NCBI GenBank assembly: GCA_963709085.1
Contig: CAVPVB010000024.1
Location: forward strand, 620,001-684,000
DNA from: Rhodovastum sp963709085
GTDB taxonomy: Bacteria; Pseudomonadota; Alphaproteobacteria; Acetobacterales; Acetobacteraceae
Direction of reading: 5' to 3'
Length of the DNA stretch: 64,000 nucleotides
The number at the start of each line of letters is the position of its first letter. Position 1 is the first letter of the stretch. The position numbers and the translations under genes are program-made. Below the pieces are notes generated by a model. It had not been told where the DNA came from, searched no databases, and saw only the letters and a program-made list of their open reading frames with translations. This document shows positions 45,072-53,288 of this stretch, piece after piece.

Positions 45072-45367
45072 CAGTGTGCCTTCCGGTGGTCCATCGACAG
45101 GCCGTCCGGCGCTCGGGCCGGCGGAGCATCGGTGTGCGGACGCGCGGGCGGCACGGGATCGTAGCCGCCCGGGGTCCAGGGATTGCAGCGCAGGATGCGC
45201 CGCACGGTCAGCAGGCTGCCGCGCCCCGCCCCATGCAGGGCCAGCGCCTCCAGCGCATAGTGGCTGCAGCTCGGCTCATGGCGGCAATGGGCGCCGATGA
45301 AGGGCCGCAACGTCCACTGGTAGGCCACGATTCCGGCCGACAGCACGCGGGCGGCGGGCGTGGTCAC
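45071..45367 (-). CDS. yidD: Membrane protein insertion efficiency factor YidD
   Basis: Small membrane-associated protein of 98 residues assisting YidC. The conserved core is YQWTLRPFIGAHCRHEPSCS HY followed by ILRCNPWTPGGYDPVP, with the three family cysteines present. A Pro/Ala-rich tail of about 25 residues is extra. Its stop overlaps the yidC start and its start overlaps the rnpA stop by 4 bases, giving the standard rpmH-rnpA-yidD-yidC operon. Confidence 0.94.
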   Translation of the reverse strand: MTTPAARVLSAGIVAYQWTLRPFIGAHCRHEPSCSHYALEALALHGAGRGSLLTVRRILRCNPWTPGGYDPVPPARPHTDAPPARAPDGLSMDHRKAH

Positions 45368-45708
45368 GATATTACGCCGGCACGGCGCAGGGCGCGCCGC
45401 AGATCGTCCAGCAGCGCCGGGAAGGCCCGCTTGCGAGTCGCCTCACGCCCCACCAGCACCAGATCGACGCCTTGCACCGGCACGACGCGCAACAGCAGCC
45501 GGGCGGCCTCCTTGAGCCGGCGTCGGGTGCGGTTGCGGACCACGGCGTTGCCCACTTTTTTGGTCACGGTGAAGCCCAGCCGCGCCGGGCCGCCATCGGG
45601 CCGCGCCAGCGCCTGCAACACCAGACCCGCTTCCGGCACCTTGCGCCCCCGCGCGGCGACGCGCAGGAACTCGGGCCGGCGCTTCAGGCGCTGTGGCGCC
45701 GGCGCCAT
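45364..45708 (-). CDS. rnpA: Ribonuclease P protein component
   Basis: Protein cofactor of RNase P, which trims tRNA 5' ends. 114 residues, highly basic, with the RNR-type motif as VVRNRTRRRLKEAARLLLRV preceded by RLGFTVTKKVGNA. The N-terminal stretch LKRRPEFLRVAARGRKVPEA is also typical. It lies 11 bases after rpmH on the minus strand. Confidence 0.94.
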   Translation of the reverse strand: MAPAPQRLKRRPEFLRVAARGRKVPEAGLVLQALARPDGGPARLGFTVTKKVGNAVVRNRTRRRLKEAARLLLRVVPVQGVDLVLVGREATRKRAFPALLDDLRRALRRAGVIS

Positions 45709-45719
45709 GGTCGCTCCCG

Positions 45720-45854
45720 TCAGGCCGACAGGCGCTTGCGGCCCTTGGCACGGCGATTGGCCAGCACCTTGCGGCCGCCGACGGTCGACATGCGGGCACG
45801 AAAGCCGTGGCGGCGCTTGCGGACAAGCTTCGACGGTTGATAGGTGCGCTTCAC
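45720..45854 (-). CDS. rpmH: 50S ribosomal protein L34
   Basis: Ribosomal protein of 44 residues read from the sequence: it begins VKRTYQPSKLVRKRRHGF (GTG start at 45854), continues through RARMSTVGGRKVLANRRAKG, and ends RKRLSA at 45720. Length and sequence match L34 throughout. It is the first gene of the rnpA-yidD-yidC operon; the gap 45855-46051 upstream must contain its promoter. Confidence 0.95.
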   Translation of the reverse strand: MKRTYQPSKLVRKRRHGFRARMSTVGGRKVLANRRAKGRKRLSA

Positions 45855-46051
45855 GACACTCTCCGATAGGAATTCAGAACCGACGGCTGCCAACCCAAAA
45901 GATGGCAGAACGAACGATGGCAGGCGGCGGAACGAGCAATGGCGGGGCCCAGCTGCGGCGGGTCCCGCTCAGGCGGCGGCTTATAGGGGGGTGGTGGCCG
46001 GCGCGTCAACATGGCGGGCCAGAGCAAGGGTGACCGCCCGACGGGAGTCCG

Positions 46052-46750
46052 ATGACAGTTCTGCGAAAATTCTGGCCGCTGCTGCTGATCCTGACCCTGC
46101 TGGCCGCCATCGTCGCCACCGGCCTGCAGCACCATCTGAGCTGGACGGCGCTGGCTGCGCATGAGGCCGCGCTGCGGCGGCTGGTCGCGACCGCCCCGGC
46201 GGCGGCGGCCGCCGCCTATGTCGCCGCCTATGCCGCGGCGGTCACGCTCTCCCTTCCCGCCGGCGCGCTGTTCACGGTCAGTGGCGGGCTGCTGTTCGGC
46301 ACGCTGCTGGGCGGGGCGCTGGCGGTGACCGGGGCCAGCATCGGCGCCATCCTGCTGTTTCTGGCCGCCCGCAGCGCGCTGGCGCCGCTGCTCGCCGCCC
46401 GCGCCGGGCCTTTCCTGGAACGGGTGAGGCCCGGGCTGCAGCGTGACGGCTTTTCCTATCTGCTGGCGCTGCGGCTGATCCCGGCGGTGCCGTTCTGGCT
46501 GGCCAACCTCGCCCCCGCCCTGGTCGGGTTTCCGCTCGCCAGCTTCGCCGCCGCGACCATCATCGGCATCATGCCGGCCGCCTTCGTGTTCGCCAGCCTC
46601 GGCGCCGGGGTCGATACCGTGCTCGCCGCTGGCGGGCAGCCCGACCTGGCGCTGATCTGGTCGGCCCCGGTACTGCTGCCGCTGCTCGGCCTGGCCGCAT
46701 TGTCGCTGCTGCCGGTGGCCTGGCGGCACTGGAGGACACGCCATGGCTGA
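46052..46750 (+). CDS. TVP38/TMEM64 (DedA-like) membrane protein
   Basis: Inner-membrane protein of 232 residues with about six spans. The VTT/DedA-type core is seen in LSLPAGALFTVSGGLLFGTL and GASIGAILLFLAARSALAPL, with the arginine-containing segment LLALRLIPAVPFWLANLAPA and GFPLASFAAATIIGIMPAAF. The family includes lipid scramblases and polyprenyl-phosphate recycling proteins; the substrate here is unknown. The next gene starts eight bases before this one ends, so the two are coupled; this pairing with a flavin disulfide reductase is common in bacteria. Confidence 0.88.
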   Translation: MTVLRKFWPLLLILTLLAAIVATGLQHHLSWTALAAHEAALRRLVATAPAAAAAAYVAAYAAAVTLSLPAGALFTVSGGLLFGTLLGGALAVTGASIGAILLFLAARSALAPLLAARAGPFLERVRPGLQRDGFSYLLALRLIPAVPFWLANLAPALVGFPLASFAAATIIGIMPAAFVFASLGAGVDTVLAAGGQPDLALIWSAPVLLPLLGLAALSLLPVAWRHWRTRHG

Positions 46751-48184
46751 ATTCGACCTCGCCGTCATCGGCGCCGGCGCCGCCGGGCTCTCGGTCACCG
46801 CCGTTGCCGCCCAGCCTGGGCCTGCGGGTGGCGCTGATCGAGCGCGGCCGCATGGGCGGCGACTGCCTCAACGCGGGATGCGTGCCGAGCAAGGCGCTGC
46901 TCGCCGCCGCGCACGCCGCCATGAACGCCCGCGCCGCCGGGCGGTTCGGCCTGCGCATCGCCGCCCCGGACATCGACTGGGCGGCGGTGCAGGCGCATGT
47001 GCATGGGGTGATCGCCGCCATCGCGCCGATGGACAGCGCCGCCCGCTTCACCGCGCTCGGCGCCACCGTGCTGGCCGGACAGGCCCGCTTCATCGGCCGC
47101 GATGCGCTGGAAGTCGCCCTGCCGGACGGTCCGCGCCGGCTCACCGCGCGCCGCATCGTCATCGCCGCCGGCAGCCGCGCCGTGTTGCCGCCCATCCCCG
47201 GGCTGGCCGAGGTGCCGCATGTCACCCATGAGGGGCTGTTCGACCTGCCGGAACGCCCCGCCCACCTGCTGATCCTGGGCGGCGGGCCGGTCGGGCTGGA
47301 AATGGCGCAGGCGCATGCCGGGCTCGGCTGCCGGGTGACGGTGATCGAGGCGGACCGCATCGCCGGGCGCGACGATGACGAGCTCGCCGCCGGGCTGCGC
47401 GCCGCGCTGGCGGGCAACGGCATCGCCCTGCTGGAGGGCGTCGCGGTCGCCCGCGCCGAGCCCGGTGCCGAGTTCAGGTCTGGCACTGGTGCTGCAGGAT
47501 GGGCGGCGGATCGAGGGCTCGCACCTGCTGGTCGCCGCCGGACGGCGGCCGAACATCGAGGGGCTCGGGCTGGAGGCCGGCGGTGTGCGGGCGGGGCCGG
47601 CCGGCATCGCCACCGATGCCGGGCTGCGCAGCCTGACCAACCGGCGCGTCTTTGCCGCCGGCGACATCGCCGACCCGCAGGGCATCGGCCCGCGCGCCTT
47701 TACCCATGTCGGCAGCTATCACGCCGGCATCGTGATCCGCCGCGCGCTGTTCCGCCTGCCCGCGAAGCTGGACTACAACGCCCTGCCGCGGGTGATCTAT
47801 ACCGATCCCGAACTGGCGCAGGTCGGCCTGACCGAGGCCGACGCCCGGGCCGCCGGCCATGATGTGCGCATCCTGCGCTGGCCGCTGGCCGAGAACGACC
47901 GCGCCCAGGCCGAACGGCGCCCCGAGGGGCTGGTGAAGCTGGTGACGACACGGCGCGGCCAGGTGCTCGGCGCCGGCATCCTGGCACCGCATGCCGGCGA
48001 GATGATCGGCGTCTGGACGCTGGCGATTACCCGACGGGTGCCCTTGTCGGTGCTGGCCGGGCTGATCGTGCCCTACCCGACGCTGGCCGAGGCGGGCAAG
48101 CGGGCCGCCGGAACGTTCTTCATGGGGCGGCTGTTCGCGTCGGGGACCAAACGGCTGGTGCGGCTGCTCGCTCGGCTGCCTTGA
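46743..48184 (+). CDS. Pyridine nucleotide-disulfide oxidoreductase, mercuric reductase-like (two frameshifts)
   Basis: FAD enzyme of about 480 residues. FAD-binding start FDLAVIGAGAAGLS, redox-active disulfide GGDCLNAGCVPSKAL, NAD(P)-binding LLILGGGPVGLEMAQAHAGL, second FAD motif VFAAGDIADPQG, and a dimerisation domain starting ALPRVIYTDPELAQVGLTEA. The class matches mercuric reductase/dihydrolipoamide dehydrogenase relatives, but no N-terminal mercury-binding domain and no C-terminal cysteine pair are present, so mercury reduction is unlikely. Frames break at 46812 (CAGCCTGG; removing a C gives AAQLGLRVALIER) and near 47480 (CAGGTCTGG). Confidence 0.86.
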
Positions 48185-48191
48185 GGCGGAA

Positions 48192-48389
48192 GCAAGGAAG
48201 GCCAGGGCTCTGCCCTGGACCCGCTAAGGGCGGAGCCCTTAGAACCCATTCGTTTTAAGGGTTTTGGGAAGAGGGGGTAGGAGAAGCCGCAGCATCTCCT
48301 CACCCCCTCTTCCCAAAACCCTTATAGTGATGGGGTCAAGGGGCCTCTCGGCCCCTTGCGGGTCCAGGGCAGAGCCCTGGCCTTCCTTT
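48192..48389. repeat. Dispersed palindromic intergenic repeat, copy 5 (full length)
   Basis: Outer arms as in copy 2 (AAGGCCAGGGCTCTGCCCTG and its complement), inner arms GGGTTTTGGGAAGAGGGGG and CCCCTCTTCCCAAAACCC, and the short palindromes TAAGGGCGGAGCCCTTA and CAAGGGGCCTCTCGGCCCCTTG. It lies directly upstream of mreB, so it is in the mreB leader or promoter region. Confidence 0.88.
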
Positions 48390-48467
48390 CCTGCCCGCCT
48401 CTTGCCCCAGCAGAACGGTAAGGCTAAGCCCTCCGCCTCCCCGCTCCGCCATAAAGGTTGCCCCCCT

Positions 48468-49511
48468 ATGTTCTCACGGTTGCTCGGCTTCATGTCAGCA
48501 GACATGGCCATCGACCTCGGCACCGCGAATACGCTGGTGTACGTCAAGGGGCGCGGCATCGTGCTCGACGAGCCCTCGGTGGTGGCGATCGCCGATGTGC
48601 GCGGCAAGAAGACGGTGCTCGCGGTCGGCGAGGAGGCCAAGCAGATGCTCGGCCGCACCCCGGGCTACATCCAGGCCATCCGCCCCCTGCGCGACGGCGT
48701 GATCGCCGATTTCGAGGTGGCGGAGGAAATGATCAAGCACTTCATCCACAAAGTGCACAACCGGCGCGGCTTCGCCTCGCCGATCATCATCGTTTGCGTG
48801 CCGTCGGGCTCCACCGCGGTCGAACGCCGCGCCATCCAGGAAAGTGCCGAAAGTGCCGGGGCGCGGCGGGTGCTGCTGATCGAGGAGCCGATGGCCGCCG
48901 CGATCGGCGCCGGACTGCCGGTGACCGAACCCTCCGGCAGCATGGTGGTGGATATCGGCGGCGGCACCACTGAGGTCGCGGTGATCTCGCTCGGCGGCAT
49001 TGTCTATTCCCGCAGCGTGCGCGTCGGCGGCGACAAGATGGATGAGGCGATCATCAATTACATCCGCCGCCACCATAACCTGCTGATCGGCGAAAGCACC
49101 GCCGAACGCATCAAAATGGACATCGGCGCCGCCTCGCCGCCCTATGACGACGAGGACGGCCCCTATCGCGAGGTAAAGGGCCGCGAGCTGATGAACGGCG
49201 TGCCGCGTGAGGTGCTGGTCAGCCAGCGCGCCATCGCCGAAAGCCTTGCCGAGCCGGTCTCGGCGATCGTCGAGGCGGTGAAGGTGGCGCTGGAGAACAC
49301 GCCGCCGGAACTGGCCGCGGACATCGTGGACAAGGGCATCGTGCTGACCGGCGGCGGGGCGCTGCTGAACCGGCTGGACCAGGTGCTGCGCGAATCCACC
49401 GGCCTGCCCGTGGTGGTGGCCGAGGACCCGCTGCAATGCGTGGCGCTCGGCACCGGGCGGGCGCTGGAGGAACTGAAGCGCTTGCGCAACGTGCTGAGCT
49501 CCATGTACTGA
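48468..49511 (+). CDS. mreB: Rod shape-determining protein MreB
   Basis: Actin-like cytoskeletal ATPase of 347 residues that guides lateral cell-wall synthesis. Motifs: AIDLGTANTLVYVKGRGIVL (phosphate 1), VVDIGGGTTEVAVISLGGIV (phosphate 2), and VLTGGGALLNRLDQVL (adenosine). The region GAASPPYDDEDGPYREVKGR is a few residues longer and more acidic than usual. The N-terminal MFSRLLGF is the membrane-binding amphipathic segment. First gene of mreB-mreC-mreD-mrdA-rodA. Confidence 0.96.
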   Translation: MFSRLLGFMSADMAIDLGTANTLVYVKGRGIVLDEPSVVAIADVRGKKTVLAVGEEAKQMLGRTPGYIQAIRPLRDGVIADFEVAEEMIKHFIHKVHNRRGFASPIIIVCVPSGSTAVERRAIQESAESAGARRVLLIEEPMAAAIGAGLPVTEPSGSMVVDIGGGTTEVAVISLGGIVYSRSVRVGGDKMDEAIINYIRRHHNLLIGESTAERIKMDIGAASPPYDDEDGPYREVKGRELMNGVPREVLVSQRAIAESLAEPVSAIVEAVKVALENTPPELAADIVDKGIVLTGGGALLNRLDQVLRESTGLPVVVAEDPLQCVALGTGRALEELKRLRNVLSSMY

Positions 49512-49829
49512 CGCCGTCAGCTGGCGCCGGGGCGTCCGGCCGGCGTGGGGTGCCATGCTTCTCTCCGACGAGGCGGACCACGGCAAAACCTGGCGGCTGA
49601 CGCGCGGCGACGGCTCGCTGGCGGCAGGGCGCCGCCGGCGCGGCGGCTGTCCGGGGGCGCTGCCGCAACGGTTTGTGAACGCATACCTGCCGGCGGCGGA
49701 AAGCGTTGACGCTGCCGCCGCCCTGCGCCTATCCGCAGCCGATGAACGGGCGCAGCTGAGCATGGCATGGCGGGCCGGTCGCGCGGCGGCCGCTTCCCCC
49801 CGGCGGCATCGGCGCACGGGGGCAGCGTC
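49512..49829. other. Gap between mreB and mreC
   Basis: About 320 bases without a supported gene. Open frames here are arginine/alanine-rich shadows. An in-frame ATG at 49767 could extend MreC by 21 residues. No terminator or promoter motif was recognised. Confidence 0.4.
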
Positions 49830-50699
49830 ATGATCCGGCTGTCCATTCCGGTACGGCAGGCCCTGGCCAAGCTGACCTTGCCGGTGCTGATCGCGGCGGC
49901 CTTCGGGCTGATGCTGCTGGGCAAGGCCGACACCGTCATGGCCGAGCGCGCCCACATGGTGCTGGCGGACGCGCTGGCGCCGATCTACGGGCTGCTGGCC
50001 GAGCCGCTCGCCCGGCTGCGTGACATGACCGACAGCATCGGGCTTGTGCTCGCCAAGGCCGGCGAGAACGTCCGGCTGCGGGAAGAGAACGAGCAGCTGC
50101 GCAAATGGCAGGCGATCGCGCTGGCGCTGGACACCGAGAACACCACGCTGAAGGCCAATCTGCACTGGATTCCGGACCCTGCACCCAGCTTCGTCACCGC
50201 CCGGGTGGTGGCCGACGCCAGCGGCGTCTATGCCCGCGCCGTGCTCATTTCGGTCGGCCCCAATCACGGCCTGACCAAGGGCCAGATCGCGCTCGACGAC
50301 CGCGGCCTGGTGGGACGGGTGACCGAAGTGGGCTCGCGCAGCGTGCGGGTGCTGCTGCTGACCGACATGAACAGCCGCATCCCGGTGTATCTGGAGGGCA
50401 GCCGCAGCCGCGCCATTCTGACCGGCACCAACGGACAGCGCCCCCGGCTGGCCTACTGGACGGAAGACATGCCCCCGGTCGAAGGCGAGCGTGTGGTCAC
50501 CAGCGCCGAGGCCAACGCCTTCCCGGTGGGTCTGCCGGTCGGCACGGTGCACTACAATGCGCAGCATGTGCCGGAAGTGGAGCCGGCCGCCCGGCTCGAC
50601 CAGTTGGAGATCGTGCGCCTGTTCGACTACGGCATCCGCGGCGTGATCGCGCCGGAGGCGTCGGTCGCCCGGCCGACGGCCACGGAGCGACGGCGCTGA
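49830..50699 (+). CDS. mreC: Rod shape-determining protein MreC
   Basis: Bitopic protein of 289 residues linking MreB to the periplasmic elongation enzymes. An N-terminal cytoplasmic tail and one span (LPVLIAAAFGLMLLGKADTV) precede a coiled coil (LREENEQLRKWQAIALALDT) and the double beta-barrel domain (FVTARVVADASGVYARAVLI, GLVGRVTEVGSRSVRVLLLT). Standard length and organisation. The start may be 49767 rather than 49830; neither has a strong ribosome binding site. Confidence 0.93.
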   Translation: MIRLSIPVRQALAKLTLPVLIAAAFGLMLLGKADTVMAERAHMVLADALAPIYGLLAEPLARLRDMTDSIGLVLAKAGENVRLREENEQLRKWQAIALALDTENTTLKANLHWIPDPAPSFVTARVVADASGVYARAVLISVGPNHGLTKGQIALDDRGLVGRVTEVGSRSVRVLLLTDMNSRIPVYLEGSRSRAILTGTNGQRPRLAYWTEDMPPVEGERVVTSAEANAFPVGLPVGTVHYNAQHVPEVEPAARLDQLEIVRLFDYGIRGVIAPEASVARPTATERRR

Positions 50700-50737
50700 T
50701 CCACGAGCGCACCCCCGGCATCCGCCCGCGGCCAACC

Positions 50738-51247
50738 GTGCGGCGACACCTGGATGTCGTCGCACGACGGATCTTCCCGGGCGCGACCACGGCCCTGCTG
50801 CTGCTGGCGCTGGCGGCGCCGTTCGGGCTGCCCGGTCGGGCTGAACTGCAATGTTCGCTGGCGCTGGGCTGCGTGTTTTTCTGGTCGCTGTTCCGCCCCG
50901 CCTCGATGCCGCCACTGCTGGTGTTCGGCCTGGGCATGCTGGCCGACCTGCTGGGCTTCGGCCCGCTCGGCATCAGCGTGGTGGTTCTGCTCATTGTGCA
51001 TGGACTGGCCATGCTCTGGCGCCACGACCTGCCCCGGCAGAGCTTCCTGATGGTGTGGCTCGTCTTCGTGATCGTCGGCGCCGGGGCGGCGACCCTGCAA
51101 TGGGCGCTCACCTCGCTGCTGACGTTCCAGATACTGCCGGCAAGCCCTGCCTTTTTCCAGGCGACCCTCTCGGCCGGGCTGTACCCGCTGCTCGCTGTGG
51201 CGCTGGGGCGGGCGCATGCGACCGTGGCTGAGCCGGCGCGGGCATGA
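50738..51247 (+). CDS. mreD: Rod shape-determining membrane protein MreD
   Basis: Integral membrane protein of about 169 residues with five spans, completing the MreBCD set. Diagnostic stretch: RPASMPPLLVFGLGMLADLL then GFGPLGISVVVLLIVHGLAM, which matches the MreD D-x-L pattern. No ATG is available; a GTG at 50738 is the nearest plausible start, though translation may begin closer to the mreC stop (50699). It is followed by a palindromic repeat before mrdA. Confidence 0.87.
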   Translation: MRRHLDVVARRIFPGATTALLLLALAAPFGLPGRAELQCSLALGCVFFWSLFRPASMPPLLVFGLGMLADLLGFGPLGISVVVLLIVHGLAMLWRHDLPRQSFLMVWLVFVIVGAGAATLQWALTSLLTFQILPASPAFFQATLSAGLYPLLAVALGRAHATVAEPARA

Positions 51248-51251
51248 GAGG

Positions 51252-51392
51252 GAGGAAGCAAGGCCAGGGGCTCTGCCCCTGGACCCCGCCAAGGGCCGAG
51301 AGGCCCCTGCACCCCATCACTTTAGGAATGGGTTCCAAGGGCCTCTCGGCCCTTGGCGGGTCCAGGGCAGAGCCCTGGCCTTGCTTCCTTCC
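51252..51392. repeat. Dispersed palindromic intergenic repeat, copy 6
   Basis: Nearly perfect large palindrome: the left edge GGAAGCAAGGCCAGGGGCTC is mirrored by CAGAGCCCTGGCCTTGCTTCC at the right. The centre has CCAAGGGCCTCTCGGCCCTTGG and GGAATGGGTT. It sits inside the mreBCD-mrdA operon, 19 bases before the mrdA start, without the inner AAGAGGGG arms. Confidence 0.88.
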
Positions 51393-51410
51393 CTTATCGG
51401 CGCCCCCCCC

Positions 51411-53288
51411 ATGAAGCGCGAAGTAAAACACACGGGCGTCTTCACCCGCCGGGCCTTGTTGCTGGCGACCGGTCAGGTGGCGGCGCTCGGGTTGCTCGGC
51501 ACGAAGCTCTATCAGGTGCAGGTGGTGGAGGGCGGGCGCTATGCGACGCTGGCGGAAACCAACCGGGTCAGCACCCGCCTGGTCGCCGCGCCGCGCGGGC
51601 GGCTGCTCGACCGGTTCGGCGAGACGATGGCCGGCAACCGCTCGAACTGGCGGGCGCTGGTGGTCGCCGAACAGACCGACAGTGTGGATGCCACGCTGGA
51701 CAATTTCAGCCGCATCGTGCCGCTGGCCGAGCATGAACGGGCTCGCATCGACCGCGAGGTGCGCCGGCACCGCCGCTTCATCCCGGTCGTGGTGCGCGAG
51801 TTTCTTTCGTGGGAAGACATGGCGCGCATCGAGGTGAACGCGCCCGATCTGCCGGGCATCCTGGTCGATGTCGGCACCACCAGGCTGTACCCGTTCGGCA
51901 GTACGCTCGCGCATGTCGTCGGCTATGTGGCGCCGCCCAACGAGGCGGACGTGGCCGACGATGCGATGCTGGCCCTGCCCGGCCTGCGGATCGGCCGCGC
52001 CGGGCTGGAAAAATACCACGATTTGCCGCTGCGCGGCCGGGCCGGAACGATGCAGCTGGAGGTGAACGCGGTCGGCCGGGTGATCCGCGAAATGGACCGC
52101 CAGGAAGGCAACCCGGGCAAGGACATCGGCCTGACGATCGACAGCGAGTTGCAGAAAACGGTGCTGGACCGGCTGGGCGACGAAAGCGCCAGCGCGGTGG
52201 TGCTGGATTGCCGCAACGGCGAGGTGCTGGCCATGGCCACCAACCCGTCATTCGATCCCAGCCTGTTCAATTCCGGGGTGTCGCAGGCGCAGTGGGTGGA
52301 ATGGACGTCCAACCGCCGCGCGCCGCTGATCAACAAGGCGGCTGCGGGATTGTATGCGCCGGGCTCGACCTTCAAGATGGTGGTGGGGCTGGCCGGGCTG
52401 GAGGCGCGCGCGATCGACCAGACCGAGCGGCTGAACTGCCCGGGCTACCTCGACCTCGGTGATACGCGCTTCCATTGCTGGAAGAAGGGCGGCCACGGGC
52501 TGCTCGACCTGCGCGGCGCGCTGAAGAATTCCTGCGACGTGTTCTTCTACGAGACGGCACGGCGCACCGGCATGGACCGGATTGCCGCCATGGCCAACCG
52601 GTTCGGCCTGGGCGTGACCCTGGATATCGAGCTGCCCGGGGCGCGCCACGGCCTGGTGCCGACGCGCGGCTGGCGGATTGCCCAGGGCCACGCCTGGAAT
52701 ATCGGCGACACGGTGGTGCACGGCATCGGCCAGGGCTTCCTGCAGCTCACGCCGCTGGCGCTGGCGGTGATGGCGGCGCGGCTGGCGACCGGGCGGGCGG
52801 TGCAGCCGCATCTGACGCGCACCATTGGCGGCGTGGCGCAGCCGGGCGCGCAGCCGGAGGACTGGCCGCTGCTCGGCCTGCCTGAGCACGACCTGCATGC
52901 GGTGCGCGACGGCATGTGGCAGGTGGTCAACGAACCGGGTGGCACCGCGCCGATCGCCCGGCTGACGATGCCCGGGGTGCAGATGGCCGGCAAGACCGGC
53001 TCCACCCAGGTGCGCCGGGTGAGCCGCGAACAGCGCGAGCACGGCTTCAAGTCGGAGAACCTGCCCTGGGAGTTCCGCCCGCACGCGCTGTTCGTGGCGT
53101 TCGCGCCCTATGACGCGCCGCGCTATGCGCTGTCGGTGGTGGTCGAGCACGGCAATGCCGGCGCCGCCACGGCCGGGCCGGTGGCGCGCGACATCATGAC
53201 CGACGTTCTGACCCGCGACCCGGTCATGCACCGCGAGGCGCCGCAGCGGGTGGCCGGCGCCCCCGCGGCGCAATGGGAGGGGCGGTGA
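51411..53288 (+). CDS. mrdA: Penicillin-binding protein 2
   Basis: Peptidoglycan transpeptidase of the elongation complex, 625 residues. N-terminal span (ALLLATGQVAALGLLGTKLY), PBP dimer domain (about 45-220, AAPRGRLLDRFGETMAGNRS), then the transpeptidase domain with the acylated serine in STFK (319-322), SCD (374-376, the SxN-equivalent motif) and KTGS (528-531). The SCD form is usual in alphaproteobacterial PBP2. The ATG at 51411 follows the palindromic repeat. It overlaps rodA by four bases. Confidence 0.95.
   Translation: MKREVKHTGVFTRRALLLATGQVAALGLLGTKLYQVQVVEGGRYATLAETNRVSTRLVAAPRGRLLDRFGETMAGNRSNWRALVVAEQTDSVDATLDNFSRIVPLAEHERARIDREVRRHRRFIPVVVREFLSWEDMARIEVNAPDLPGILVDVGTTRLYPFGSTLAHVVGYVAPPNEADVADDAMLALPGLRIGRAGLEKYHDLPLRGRAGTMQLEVNAVGRVIREMDRQEGNPGKDIGLTIDSELQKTVLDRLGDESASAVVLDCRNGEVLAMATNPSFDPSLFNSGVSQAQWVEWTSNRRAPLINKAAAGLYAPGSTFKMVVGLAGLEARAIDQTERLNCPGYLDLGDTRFHCWKKGGHGLLDLRGALKNSCDVFFYETARRTGMDRIAAMANRFGLGVTLDIELPGARHGLVPTRGWRIAQGHAWNIGDTVVHGIGQGFLQLTPLALAVMAARLATGRAVQPHLTRTIGGVAQPGAQPEDWPLLGLPEHDLHAVRDGMWQVVNEPGGTAPIARLTMPGVQMAGKTGSTQVRRVSREQREHGFKSENLPWEFRPHALFVAFAPYDAPRYALSVVVEHGNAGAATAGPVARDIMTDVLTRDPVMHREAPQRVAGAPAAQWEGR

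Noticed and set aside
46743..48184. Mercuric reductase (merA)
   Set aside because: Lacks the N-terminal HMA domain and the C-terminal vicinal cysteines, and no mer genes are nearby.
48495..50915. Minus-strand open frame of 806 codons opposite mreB/mreC
   Set aside because: It runs antisense through two well-conserved genes and has shadow composition with no domain signal.
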